Origin: Bacillota bacterium
Lineage (GTDB): Bacteria > Bacillota > Clostridia > Acetivibrionales > DSM-1351
Direction of reading: 5' to 3'
Assembly: GCA_023398105.1 (NCBI GenBank)
Contig: JAEWST010000140.1
Span: 1 to 43,688, forward strand
DNA length: 43,688 nucleotides
The position numbers and the translations under genes were made by a program. Under the pieces are notes generated by a model that was given only the letters and a program-made list of their open reading frames with translations, ran no database searches and was not told the DNA's origin. Shown piece after piece: positions 1 to 9,467 of this stretch (the stretch's first letter is position 1; each line of letters starts with the position of its first letter).

Positions 1-2605
1 ATCGGTACAGCTTCCCTTCCCCGTACGGATTCTCTATGAACTTTTCGGCTGTTAATTCCGGTTGGTTTAAATACCCTCTCGCTAACCCGTCTCCGGCTAT
101 GCATAATTCTCCCGGCATCCCTATTGCGCATAGGTTGTTTCCATTTAATATGTATATCTGAGTATTTGAGATAGGTTTTCCGATTGGTATCTTATTTGGT
201 ATATTGTTTTTATCGTCGCAAATCCATTGGGTCGCACATACCGTGATTTCTGTCGGTCCATAAGCATTTGAATACAACGCCCTTTTACTATTATCCAAAA
301 CTAATTTAGGATTTGCCTCAGAACCCCCTGATAGGATAGTTCGCATTCCTTTTAAATGGACTTGCGATAAATACTGGGGTGGCAATAATGCCACTGTAAT
401 TCTGTTTTTCTCAATAAAATGCTCGAATAGTACACTGTCATTTTGCACTTCTGAAGATAAAATATAAAGTGTAGCACCTACGAGTAGGCTGATTGACAAT
501 TCTAATACCATGGCATCAAAAGACAAACTTGAAAACTGAAGAACCCTATCCAAGCTTGTCATTGAATGATTTTTCGTTAGGTGTTCACGTAAATTGTTTA
601 CACCTATATTTTCAATCATTACACCTTTTGGGTTTCCAGTAGTCCCCGATGTATAGATAACATACAATAGATCACTCGATTTGTTTACACGTACCGGATT
701 TTGGGGCACACCTTCCCAGACTTTGCTCTCTGCAAGATCAATGACTGGAATTTCCGTTTCTACTTTCGCATGAAAGGTCACCACTGCTTTGGGGCTACAG
801 TCAGATAGCATAAACACAATACGATCCTTAGGGTAACTTGGATCAATCGGCACATACGCTCCTCCCGATTTGATGATCCCATAGATTCCCACGATCATCT
901 CGATGCTGCGTTCTGATAGGATCACGACATAATCATCCGGTCTCACACCGAGCTCCCTTAGCTTGTATGCCAGTTGGTTTGCCTTGTTGTTTAACTGCTC
1001 GTAAGTTAGTTCCTCCTCTTCAAAGACGACCGCAATATTATCAGGAGTCCTTTCCACCTGTTCTTCAAAGAGTTCCACAATTGTTTTTTCCCTTGGATAC
1101 GCTACATAGGTTTTGTTAAAGTTATGTAGTAACAACTTTTTATCGCTTTCAGGAATCACCGGTATATCTTTAATACGTAAATTATGATTTTTTAGAACAT
1201 GACAAAGTATTTCTTTATACTGCTCAATTAATCTAGTTATTGTAGATGCATAATAAAGGTCTTTGTTGTATTCTATAAATCCTTTGATTTGGTTTCCTGT
1301 CTCTTCTATATTTAATAATACCTCTATAGTTGAAGTTCTGCATCCAAGTTGATACTCGATAACATTGACACCATCAAGTTGGAAATCCATCTTAGGAAAG
1401 TTTTCATAATTAAACATTGTTTGAACTAAAGTATTTCTGCTAGTATCGCTTTTTAAATGAAGTTCTTCAACAAGAACTTCAAAGGGCATATCCCGATTCT
1501 CAAATGCTGCTATTACTGTCTGCTTTACATTATCCAATAACTCGATAAACGTCATATCATCATCAATATGCAAATTCAAAACAAGAGTATTAACAAAAAA
1601 ACCAATAAGTCTTTCCGACTCAGGAATATTTCTGTTAGTAATAGGCATTCCTATTAGAATTTTTGATTGAAATGTATACATATAAATAAGGTAAGTGTAT
1701 GCAGCCAAAGTAATCATGTTTAAAGTACAGTTATAAGTTGTGGCTAACCTCCTGAGATTCCTTATTTGCTCTAAATCCAGTTCAAATATTACCAACTCTC
1801 CATTATTCGTTATTGTATGGGGTCTTTGCTTATCCACTGGAAACTCTACGATAGGTATATCACCCTCCAATTGTCTTTTCCAATAATCTAATTGCTTCTT
1901 CTTGACCTTTCCTTGAAACCATTCCCTTTGCCATTCTGCATAATCAGCATATTGGATCGGTAAAACACTAAGTTTAGGTAAGACATTATTGTGATAAGCA
2001 TTATAAATAATAGAAAGTTCTTTTAAGAAAATATTGATAGACCAACCATCAATTATAATGTGGTGAGCAACAGTTACAAATAGTTTTTCATCTTCATTTA
2101 TACTTATCAGTTTAAATTTAATTAGAGGAGCCTTTTGTATATCAATTTTACTAGCAACAAAGCTTCTTGCACGAGCATGTGCTTCTTCCTTCTTTTCTCC
2201 TTCCGGAATAGCAGAAAGATCATCAACATCAAGTTCTATATATATATCTTCAGCGATGATCTGTTTAGGGTCTTCGTCAATAATTTGAAACCTTGTTCTT
2301 AAAATTTCATGGCGACTCACCATTGCATTCAGTGCTTTTTCAAGCATATCAATATCAAGACCACCCTTTATCATGAATGCAAAAGGCTCATTATACGTTG
2401 TATTATCTGAATCTATCTGTTCAATATACCAAAGCCTTTTTTGTTCTAAAGATAGTGAAAAATAATTATCCCCAAAATTCCTTGGTACTGTATTGATATG
2501 TGCTTCACTGGTATTTTGTACTAATTTCTTATTCTTCTCAATTAGTGCAAGCAAAACTGCTCTCTTATCACCTAATAACTGTTCTACTGATTTATAAGTG
2601 CTCAT
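1..2605 (-). CDS. Non-ribosomal peptide synthetase, C-A portion (3' end beyond the window)
   Basis: This is the first 868 residues of an NRPS whose 3' part lies past the left edge. A condensation domain (about residues 45-450) carries the catalytic motif HHIIIDG near residue 178. An adenylation domain (about 480-868) shows core motif YTSGTTGNPKG, NAYGPTE and GELCIAGDGLARGYL, and the window ends just before the TGDL motif. By eye the specificity residues read D-A-L-L-L-G-A-V-C, a hydrophobic-looking pocket that I cannot assign to one amino acid. The ATG at 2605 follows a purine-rich stretch (AGAGGGATGG), 44 bases after the stop of the glycosyltransferase, so the two genes are probably cotranscribed. 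There is no loading module: the protein starts with C, so it must receive a chain from another protein. GC content is patchy along the A domain (see findings). Confidence 0.95.
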   Translation of the reverse strand, partial: MSTYKSVEQLLGDKRAVLLALIEKNKKLVQNTSEAHINTVPRNFGDNYFSLSLEQKRLWYIEQIDSDNTTYNEPFAFMIKGGLDIDMLEKALNAMVSRHEILRTRFQIIDEDPKQIIAEDIYIELDVDDLSAIPEGEKKEEAHARARSFVASKIDIQKAPLIKFKLISINEDEKLFVTVAHHIIIDGWSINIFLKELSIIYNAYHNNVLPKLSVLPIQYADYAEWQREWFQGKVKKKQLDYWKRQLEGDIPIVEFPVDKQRPHTITNNGELVIFELDLEQIRNLRRLATTYNCTLNMITLAAYTYLIYMYTFQSKILIGMPITNRNIPESERLIGFFVNTLVLNLHIDDDMTFIELLDNVKQTVIAAFENRDMPFEVLVEELHLKSDTSRNTLVQTMFNYENFPKMDFQLDGVNVIEYQLGCRTSTIEVLLNIEETGNQIKGFIEYNKDLYYASTITRLIEQYKEILCHVLKNHNLRIKDIPVIPESDKKLLLHNFNKTYVAYPREKTIVELFEEQVERTPDNIAVVFEEEELTYEQLNNKANQLAYKLRELGVRPDDYVVILSERSIEMIVGIYGIIKSGGAYVPIDPSYPKDRIVFMLSDCSPKAVVTFHAKVETEIPVIDLAESKVWEGVPQNPVRVNKSSDLLYVIYTSGTTGNPKGVMIENIGVNNLREHLTKNHSMTSLDRVLQFSSLSFDAMVLELSISLLVGATLYILSSEVQNDSVLFEHFIEKNRITVALLPPQYLSQVHLKGMRTILSGGSEANPKLVLDNSKRALYSNAYGPTEITVCATQWICDDKNNIPNKIPIGKPISNTQIYILNGNNLCAIGMPGELCIAGDGLARGYLNQPELTAEKFIENPYGEGKLYR

Positions 2606-2649
2606 TTTTTTTCCATCCCTCTATAAACTATTTTTATTTGTATAAATTA

Positions 2650-3996
2650 CTAACTATCGCTCAACTTCCTTCTAAGTAGTATTTCTTTCAACTCGTTCGA
2701 CATTTTCTGTGGTAAACAGGGTGTATTGATTTCTTGTACTAAATTCCCATCGTTTGAAAGAAATGTGTCTGAAAAATTTTTTTTATATTTAATAGCAAAT
2801 TCGCTTTTACCAGCTAAACTTTCAGTTATTTTACATACTTCCTGTAATGCATTTTCTATAGGCACTTCTTTTGTGAAATCAACGCATTTATCCTTATAAT
2901 CAGGAGCTAAAATCTTCTTTAACTTGTCTGCAATCAATTCAGGTTTCCAGCTTAAGGGTGGGAGATATTCTCCAATTCCAAGATTTTTTACCCTTCTTGC
3001 ATTTAAAGGGCGATCTACATAATAAGCTAAAGCAAGTTGCGGAGTGGCGGCATTTATAGCACCACTAACTGTTCCAATGCCCCCATGATGTATTACAGCT
3101 CCCATATAGGGTAGAATATCATCTAGCGGTACATATTGGAACCAAGTAATATTTGTAGGTAATACTTCAGGTAAAAATTCTTTATACCGTGTAACCAGAA
3201 TTGTCTTATTCCCGACAATTTTACATGCCTCAATAGCTTTTTTATAGAAGTCAGGTCTTAATTGTTTACTGGTTCCTCCAGTTATCAAAATCGGAGATGA
3301 TTCGTCTTGAAGAATTCGGATTATACTATCCGGTATACTTTCTTTTGAATGCTGTTTACTATTAAGTGGAAATCCGATTATTTTTACATGTGCCGGCCAT
3401 TCTGATGTTTTTCCAGAAAACCAACTAGGCCATAAAGCGAGCTGGATTAGAGGACTACTTTGCCATTCAAGCCAACTTCGAATGGGTGGTAGCCCTACAT
3501 AACTTCTCAATTCATTTGCTTCATCTTTAAGTAAATTTCCGTAGAGATGATTAAATGAAAGCATGCTTTCCATTTCATATGGATTCATAAAAAATGAAAT
3601 AAGGGGGCATTCAAATAATTCCGATGCCATAAAAGCAGCAATACTCGATCTGTTTTTAGCAAGGATTACTGTATCCTTTTTTTTGCAAAATTGTCTTATC
3701 TTATTAAATTCTTCTAATCTAATGTTGATATTTTCGTATTTTTTTCTAAACTCAAATATCGCCTCTGTTTCCGCATTATTTTCATTATAGCTACTCATGT
3801 CATCAATAAGACTTATATATTGTTGCGGCGTATCCCATGCAGTAAACTCAAGTCCAGCTTCGCAAGCCATTTTCTCATAAAAGCAATGAGTAAAAATTCT
3901 TACTGCATGTCCTCTTTTTTTTAACATTTGACCTATTCTAATAAAAGGTATAATATCACCATCAGTCCAATGTGACGATATAACTATATTTGACAT
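2650..3996 (-). CDS. GT1-family glycosyltransferase (UDP-sugar/MGT type)
   Basis: This 448-aa protein has the GT-B layout of family GT1. The N-terminal half begins with SHWTDGDIIPFIRIGQML, the usual start of macrolide/sterol-type glycosyltransferases. The C-terminal half has the donor-binding region with HHGGIGTVSGAINAATPQ around residues 300-318. It probably transfers a sugar from a nucleotide donor to a small hydrophobic acceptor in the cytoplasm. Because it lies 44 bp upstream of an NRPS on the same strand, a role in glycosylating the peptide is likely but inferred. A TTG at 4014 is in frame, but the ATG at 3996 is preferred because GGGGGAA lies 11 nt before it. The sugar and acceptor cannot be read from the sequence. 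The gene starts about 50 bp from the end of an IS3-type element. Confidence 0.9.
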   Translation of the reverse strand: MSNIVISSHWTDGDIIPFIRIGQMLKKRGHAVRIFTHCFYEKMACEAGLEFTAWDTPQQYISLIDDMSSYNENNAETEAIFEFRKKYENINIRLEEFNKIRQFCKKKDTVILAKNRSSIAAFMASELFECPLISFFMNPYEMESMLSFNHLYGNLLKDEANELRSYVGLPPIRSWLEWQSSPLIQLALWPSWFSGKTSEWPAHVKIIGFPLNSKQHSKESIPDSIIRILQDESSPILITGGTSKQLRPDFYKKAIEACKIVGNKTILVTRYKEFLPEVLPTNITWFQYVPLDDILPYMGAVIHHGGIGTVSGAINAATPQLALAYYVDRPLNARRVKNLGIGEYLPPLSWKPELIADKLKKILAPDYKDKCVDFTKEVPIENALQEVCKITESLAGKSEFAIKYKKNFSDTFLSNDGNLVQEINTPCLPQKMSNELKEILLRRKLSDS

Positions 3997-4050
3997 ATTA
4001 ATTAATTCCCCCAAAATATGTATTTTGTAATTATTTGATCTTAACCCAGC

Positions 4051-4080
4051 TTGATAGACACACCGAATGGCTGATATAAT
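4051..4080 (+). promoter_or_regulatory. Promoter in the left end of the outer IS3 relic
   Basis: TTGATA (4051-4056) and TATAAT (4075-4080) are separated by 18 bp and followed by a strong ribosome binding site (GGAGGTGA, about 4090). This is a sigma-A-type promoter for the lost transposase. The other IS3-type end in this window (about 43577-43606) has the same arrangement. It now reads into the antisense strand of the inserted IS3 copy. Confidence 0.6.
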
Positions 4081-4243
4081 AAATCAAACGGAGGTGAGCC
4101 CTTCTGCTAAAAATGGACACTAATTTGTGATCATATCTCTGTTTTCTTAGTATTCCTGCATTTTGATTTCATTTGATATTTAGGCAAATATTTACATAAA
4201 ATTCTCAAACTAATCCCATTTTAAAATGCTATTATTAAAAATG

Positions 4244-4522
4244 TTAGGCTGCAATTCTATTGAATAACCGCTTATATTTCTTAGGTGGCATCCATCCACA
4301 TTTTGAATGACGTCTTTGACGGTTATAATAAACTTCTATATATTAAAATATAGCCTGTTTGGCTTCTTGCCTTGTTTTAAACCGATAAAAATTGGCACAC
4401 TCACATTTCATATTACTAAAGAAGTTTTCTGCTACAGCATTGTCATATGGATTACCTTTACGACTCATGCTAGGAACTATTTTATGCTCCGTAAGCAAGT
4501 CCTGATAGGCGTTTGAGCAATA
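4244..4522 (-). pseudogene. IS3-family transposase OrfB, 3' exon (after the intron)
   Basis: This is the C-terminal part of an IS3-type DDE transposase, resuming with YCSNAYQDLL directly after the intron's 3' end. It contains the third catalytic residue in NPYDNAVAENFF and ends with YYNRQRRHSKCGW and NRIAA before a TAA at 4244. An in-frame TAA follows KQAIF, where the family has a glutamate codon, so even correct splicing would not restore a full protein. The first part of the gene is at 8533-9159; joining SDKGSQ to YCSNAYQ rebuilds the normal motif exactly. Confidence 0.85.
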
Positions 4523-4563
4523 ATCGACTAAAGAAAAGGGATTACTCCCTTTTCCTGGTCTAA

Positions 4564-4598
4564 GAACCGTACGTGAGAGTTTCCAACTCATACGGCTC
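4564..4598 (-). ncRNA. Group II intron domain V (outer intron)
   Basis: The strand reads GAGCCGTATGAGTTGG..., closing with ...CGTACGGTTC. This is the conserved ~34-nt catalytic hairpin of group II introns, with GAGCCGTA pairing with TACGGTTC. It is followed by the domain VI stem and the 3' splice site at about 4523. Confidence 0.85.
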
Positions 4599-4605
4599 AA
4601 GCATT

Positions 4606-5224
4606 TCTTCACCATTTCTGGCGGCAGACAGTAATTTAATTGCAGTTTTCTCTGTTCATAATATGCACTGTGAATAAACGGATTTTTAGAAATCTGTAAT
4701 TTGGGATGACGGACAATTTGTATTCTGCTTAGATTAATTAGTCTATATTTGTCCGTCATGAACAACCATCTCTTTCCATTCTTTTCATGCCAATATTTAT
4801 TTAATCTCCACCATACATTCTTGTTTGGGTGTCTATGCTTTGCCCACTGTTTCAGTAAAATATAGAGTGTATTGTTAATATATGAGAAGGTTTGGCTAGC
4901 AACAACATGTTTGTGATAGTTTGTCCATCCTCTGATTATTTGGTTTAACCTTCCAATTAGTTCTGTTTGTGTCTTTGCTTTCATTTCTTTCAGAATAATA
5001 GTTGAGCATTTTCTTATCATTGCCTTTGTTGAACTCTTTGAAGGTTTAATTATCAGTTTTCCTTTATATTTTCGGAATGTCCATCCTAGAAAGTCAAAGC
5101 CATCATCTATGTGTGTAATTATTGTTTTTTCTTCAGATAAAGTCAATCCTCTTACTTTTAGAAATTGGCTGATGGTTACTTTTATTTCCTCTGCAATTTC
5201 TTTAGTATTTGCGGTGATAATAAG
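4606..5224 (-). pseudogene. C-terminal half of the outer intron's RT/maturase
   Basis: This is the remnant of an LtrA-type protein after the RT active site. It continues LIITANTKEIAEE, then has the FLGWTF region of the RT and the maturase (X) domain with QIIRGWTNYHKH. There is no HNH endonuclease domain and no stop codon before the intron's 3' end. Because of this, a single open frame (5248-4343) runs from the intron protein through domains V-VI into the IS3 transposase exon. The first half of the gene is at 7107-7981, separated by the inner intron. Confidence 0.8.
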
Positions 5225-5263
5225 GTAAGTAGACCGAGGGAATCTCACCCTCAGTCTCTCTCA

Positions 5264-5297
5264 GAACCGGACTTGAACCTCTCAGCTCATCCGGCTC
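5264..5297 (-). ncRNA. Group II intron domain V (inner intron)
   Basis: The strand reads GAGCCGGATGAGCTGAGAGG and closes with AAGTCCGGTTC. GAGCCGG pairs with CCGGTTC in the typical catalytic hairpin, placed just after the stop codon of the intron protein and before domain VI. Confidence 0.85.
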
Positions 5298-5300
5298 CCA

Positions 5301-6548
5301 TTATTCAGCCTTAGGCAGAATTCCCATCTGCCAGTGGGAAAACAGTTTTGGGGTTCTCCTTACAATCTTACCCAGCCAACTCTCTGCTCTTTTGCGGTGT
5401 GTTTCAAATTTCTTGTGTTTTCTTCTTACCCACCGAATAAGAGCAAAATTAATATGTCTCATAACTGGATATAATCCTGATTTGTAAAAGTTCGCATAGT
5501 AGTTTATCCATCCTCTGATGATAGGATTAAACATTCTCGCCAAGTCCTCCAGACTTTTATCTGTTTTCAGGTGCATTCTCCAGTCGTGAATCACTTTCCT
5601 CATTGCCTTTTTAGCTTTATTACTAACAGCAGGAGTAAAGTTGACAAAGAATTTACCGTATTTATTCTTCGAAAGCCTTGGTCTGAAAGTGTATCCTAAG
5701 AAGTCAAATTTTATTTCTTCATGTTCTTCTCTTCTATCATCATCTTTGCAATAAACTATCCTTGTTTTATCGGGATGCAGTTCAAGTTTGCAGTCCTCAA
5801 ATCTCTTTTTCAATCTTTCAAGAAGACATTCAGCTTCTTCTCGCGTTTTGCAGTGTGCTACCGCATCATCGGCATATCTTGCCCATGGATTGTTGGAAAA
5901 ATTCTGTTCCATCCACTTATCAAATGCGTAGTGTAGAAAGAGATTTGCAAGCACAGGACTTATTACTCCCCCTTGAGGAGTTCCTGACGTACGTTCTATA
6001 ACTTTACCATCTTTGGTTTGAAAAGGTGCTTTTAACCATCTTTCAATGTATAGAATCACCCAATTACATTCCGTATGCTTACGAACTGCTTTCATTAGCA
6101 GTCCATGGTCAATGTTATCAAATAGTCCCTTGATGTCAAATTCAAGAACCCAATTGTATCTCCAACATCTCTGCCGTGTTATTGCCACTGCGTCTATTGC
6201 AGACTTGTTTGGTCTGTATCCATAGGAATCTTTGTGGAAATATGGCTCAACAAGTGGCTCAAAATACATCTTAACCGTCATTTGTGCTATTCTGTCCGAA
6301 ACAGTAGGCACTCCTAGCATTCTTGTCCCGCCATTTTTCTTTGGAATTTCTACCGTCTTTACTGGTGGTGGAAAGTAACTTCCTGATGACATACGGTTCC
6401 ATATTTTATACAGATTGTCCTTGAGACTTACTTCAAATTCGTCTATTGATTCATCATCAATTCCTGCTGCCCCCTTGTTTGCCTTTACCTTTTTGTATGC
6501 TTCCCATACAACTGTTTTAGAAATCTCATACGGCTTTGTTTTGTCCAT
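5301..6548 (-). CDS. ltrA: Group II intron reverse transcriptase/maturase (intact)
   Basis: This 415-aa protein is encoded by the inner intron. It binds its own intron RNA, helps it splice and reverse-transcribes it at new sites. RT blocks are in order: RMLGVPTVSDRIAQM (about residues 77-91), LEFDIKGLFDNIDH (about 136-149, first catalytic Asp), GTPQGGVISPVLANL (about 185-200) and the active site ARYADDAV (about 220-227). A maturase region with NPIIRGWINYYANFY (about 335-350) follows, and the protein ends SHWQMGILPKAE. It lacks an HNH endonuclease domain, as in several bacterial intron classes. The ATG at 6548 has GGGAGGAGC 4 nt upstream. No lesion is visible, in contrast to the host intron's protein. 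Confidence 0.93.
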   Translation of the reverse strand: MDKTKPYEISKTVVWEAYKKVKANKGAAGIDDESIDEFEVSLKDNLYKIWNRMSSGSYFPPPVKTVEIPKKNGGTRMLGVPTVSDRIAQMTVKMYFEPLVEPYFHKDSYGYRPNKSAIDAVAITRQRCWRYNWVLEFDIKGLFDNIDHGLLMKAVRKHTECNWVILYIERWLKAPFQTKDGKVIERTSGTPQGGVISPVLANLFLHYAFDKWMEQNFSNNPWARYADDAVAHCKTREEAECLLERLKKRFEDCKLELHPDKTRIVYCKDDDRREEHEEIKFDFLGYTFRPRLSKNKYGKFFVNFTPAVSNKAKKAMRKVIHDWRMHLKTDKSLEDLARMFNPIIRGWINYYANFYKSGLYPVMRHINFALIRWVRRKHKKFETHRKRAESWLGKIVRRTPKLFSHWQMGILPKAE

Positions 6549-7106
6549 AAGCTCCTCCCATTGCTGGTTGACTATTTTTCAAAACTGAATAATACAGTTC
6601 GCTTTCGCTACCCTTCGCTCCACTCCCGTTAAGAAGCTTCCTCACTACTACGGTCTGTTCCGCCCCTATACACTGCATTGGTACTTTCATCCTTGCATTT
6701 CCTCTACTTGGATTTTTCCCTTAACATCGGTGTCGTAGGTTCCCACGTTCCACACAGAAGCCTATGCTACGTTCACGCCGCCTTCATACCGGTCACCGCT
6801 TAGACAGTAAAACAGGTTTCCTCTAAACTTATCCCAGATTAACGACTACCCCCTGGTTTTGATGACATTCCTACGCTTTCGGTACTTTATCAGCGATTCT
6901 CTTGTGTTCGTCTCCATAGCACTTACCTGACAAGGTCTAGCCCTGCCTTTTCCTTAACGCTCACCACCGTGGCTTTTGACCAAAGCAGCTTAAGGTGGTT
7001 TGAAACCTCCACCTGTATGGCGGTTCCGAGAGACCTGCTCTCATCTTCTGTACAGCATAGCTGTCCTCAAGTAGCTACGCTACTTGTTTTCGCCTTCGTG
7101 GTGCAC

Positions 7107-7981
7107 AGTCATCAGCATACCTCACTAGATTAACTTTAGCCTTCGCTCTGTAATGGTTTTCAATTTTTCTTTTATAATTTCTGTGGTATTTGTCTTGAAT
7201 TAGCTTTTCTAGCCCATCCAATGTCATGTTTGCATATATGCTTGATATAGCTCCTCCATGTGGTAAGCCTGTCTCTGTAGAGAAAAGTTCTCCTTCATAT
7301 ATAAACCCTGATTTTAAGAATTATTTCATCATTCTTTTGTCCATTGGTATGTTTTCTAGCAGCCAATCATGATTAATATTGTCGAAGTAGCCTTTGATGT
7401 CTCCTTCTAATATCCAGGCTGGTGAGCATTTTCTTGCTAGTACGTTAAATACTTGCTCACAAGCATCCTTAGCACTTCTTCCTTTTCTAAATCCAAATGA
7501 TATGTGGTCTCCTGTTACTTCGGCAATTGGTTCAAGTGCTAATGCATATAGTGTTTGCATTGCTCTATCGTACATAGTTGGTATCCCTAGTGGTCTTTTC
7601 TTGTTTTTACCTTTCTTTTCTATATATACACGCCTCAAAGGTTTGGCTTTATAATGTACGTCTGTAAGCAGTAATACAGCTTTCATCTTTGAAGCTGATG
7701 TTGACCATAGTTTTTTTGTCTACTCCAGAGGTGTTTTTACCTTTATTTGAAGTTACCTTTTTTACCGCATATGCTTTGGCACTTAGAGAATGTGTTAGTA
7801 AGTATTGAAGTCTTTTCGTTTTGTTCTTGTGTCCCTTTACTACTGCCTTGGCAATTCTTGTTTGTAGCCTGTTAACTTCATTTTGTACTTGTATCCAGTC
7901 AATAGATTCCCATTGAGTGGCTAGTGCATTGTTGTCTTTTAGCTTCTAGGTTTTATCCGTCGTTGAATTACTAAAATTCAT
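7107..7981 (-). pseudogene. N-terminal half of the outer intron's RT/maturase
   Basis: The ATG at 7981 follows AAAGGATTG. The frame reads MNFSNSTTDKT and then meets a TAG. It continues KLKDNNALATQWESIDW, typical of LtrA-like proteins. A one-base shift occurs at a run of seven A's just before WSTSASKMKAV. The RT core follows (RPLGIPTMYDRAMQ, EGDIKGYFDNINHDW), then a TAA where the family has a residue before FLKSGF. The last readable part is GLPHGGAISSIYANM and VNLVRYADD, where the inner intron begins. With two stops, one frameshift and an insertion at the active site, it cannot make a functional protein. Confidence 0.85.
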
Positions 7982-8532
7982 AAGTTTACAATCCTTTCAT
8001 GCCAAGAAATACCATAGGATAAGTCAGTACCCTTTCAGGTTAGGGTAAATATTGAACCCTTATCTCTTTTATTACAAAAGTAGCATTCGCTTTTTATCCT
8101 TTTCTTCTGCCCTCTATGCTGTTTCTTCCCCTTGCGGTTGGATACCTCATAATTATGAGGAGCATATAGGGTTTACCAAGTTCCGCATAATACATAATTG
8201 TAAAAGCCTTAGGAGCCATCTTTAAATCGGGAGTTCTTTATCCATTCTCATTGGCTTAACAGTTCACCTTTGCTTGACTCCTTACCATTTTTGGGTCGAA
8301 GCGTATCAGCCTGTTTCGCTTACTCCAGCGTAACGATTCCTACGATGATTCACTTTACGTTCTCCATAGCTTTCTTACCCTAGCAGTTATCCCAGTTTTA
8401 GGCTACTCGGATTTCCACATTGTCTTGTGAGCTTTCTAACCCAGACGTTGCCATCTACGCTATTCACAATAGAGTTACCACGAATGGATGGGGTAGCCTT
8501 TCGGCAATATATTATGCGACTTCTTGTCGCAC

Positions 8533-9159
8533 TTGACTGCCCTTGTCTGAGCGAAAAATCAAGCCATGCCGAGGCTTTTCAAGGTTTATTGTCATTTCCA
8601 TTGCTCTAATAACCAGATCCTTTGTAATGCGGTCTCCCATTGCATAGCCAACGACATCTTTAGTACAGAGGTCTTTAACTATCGCAGTATATAACCAACC
8701 TTCTTCGGTCCAATTGTATGTAATGTCTCCTACCCAAACAGTATTTGGTAATTCAACATTAAAGTCTTGTTTTAGTAAGTTTGGAGCTATTGGTAAATCG
8801 TGTTTTGAATTAGTTGTTTGCTTCCACTTTGGCCTTCTCAATGACTTAATTCCATTTTCCTTCATTATTTTATATACGGTGCTTCTACAACATTGTATTT
8901 TCTCTTTAACATCGTGCCACAAAGAGTCTAGCCCAGCCATTGGATTCTTAATATGGGATTCCTCAAGAATATCAAGAATTCTCTTGTTTTTCTTAGAACG
9001 ATTGGATTCTGGCCTATTTAAGTAACTATAATATCCACTCCGAGATACTTTTAATATCTCGCACATTTTCTCAACAGAACACTCGGATTTATTAGCCTTT
9101 ATGCATTCATATTTCTCAAAGACTGGTACTTTTTCTGTATCTATATAAAAATGCATCAT
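8533..9159 (-). pseudogene. IS3-family transposase OrfB, 5' exon (before the intron)
   Basis: This is the N-terminal two thirds of an IS3-type DDE transposase. It has the HTH_21-like segment (MCEILKVSRSGYYSYLNR), NPMAGLDSLW, and the first two catalytic aspartates in WVGDITY and RSDKGSQ. The intron is inserted directly after SDKGSQ, two residues from the second Asp. OrfA and the true left end are missing, and the frame abuts the other IS3 fragment at about 9160. The 3' exon is at 4244-4522. Confidence 0.85.
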
Positions 9160-9467
9160 CCGGATTAATCCATCACTCCGATCGAGGCGTGCAATATGCT
9201 AGCTGTGACTATCAACGATTGTTAAAAACCAGCGGTATTACTTGCAGCATGAGCAGAAGCGGAAACCCTTATGACAATGCTCCGATGGAGTCTTTTTTTA
9301 GCATCCTGAAGAAAGAATTGATCCATCATAAAAGATACAAAACCATAGTTCAAGCGAAGCATGATATTTTCGATTACATAGAAATTTTATATAATTCAAA
9401 TCGCTTGAACTCAGCAATCGGTTATAAAACGCCTAATCAATGCGAAAAACAAAGATTATCCGCCTAA
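9160..9467 (+). pseudogene. 3' fragment of a second IS3-family transposase
   Basis: An open frame from about 9159 reads GLIHHSDRGVQYASCDYQRL, then MSRSGNPYDNAPMESFFSIL with the catalytic Glu, and ends with YNSNRLNSAIGYKTPNQC before the stop at 9467. This is the C-terminal ~100 residues of an IS3-family OrfB with no start, the first catalytic Asp missing. It is followed within 20 bp by the IS right end (CGGTGTCTATTAAG). It belongs with the promoter-bearing left end at 4050. Confidence 0.85.

Larger units (their letters stand above)
5225..7106 (-). mobile_element. Inner group II intron, inserted at the YADD codons of the outer intron protein
   Basis: The intron begins GTGCACCACGAAGGCG at about 7106, right after the outer RT codons for RYADD. 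It ends after domain V (5297-5264), a domain VI stem (CTGAGGG/CCCTCGG) and a terminal CTACTTAC at about 5225. It is about 1.88 kb, with a 5' ribozyme region of roughly 560 nt (6549-7106) and an intact 415-aa protein. The boundaries are good to a few bases: the exact join that would give RYADDFIIT or RYADDLIIT depends on one or two bases I cannot settle. This is the only element in the nest that still looks capable of splicing and mobility. Confidence 0.82.
4523..8532 (-). mobile_element. Outer group II intron (interrupted and decayed)
   Basis: The 5' end, GTGCGACAAGAAGT at 8532, is the classic start of a bacterial group II intron and directly follows the transposase codons for SDKGSQ. The 3' end is set by domain V (4598-4564), a domain VI stem (GGAAAAGGGA/TCCCTTTTC) and a terminal AGTCGAT at about 4523. 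Removing this interval joins the transposase frame precisely. Bases 7982-8532 hold the 5' ribozyme domains and 7981-4600 the remains of the intron protein. Without the inner intron, the element is about 2.1 kb. The protein carries several inactivating lesions, so mobility is lost unless maturase is supplied in trans. Confidence 0.88.

Noticed and set aside
7394..7654. Plus-strand frame of 86 codons opposite the outer intron RT
   Set aside because: It is antisense to recognisable RT motifs (EGDIKGYFDNINHDW) and has no features of its own.
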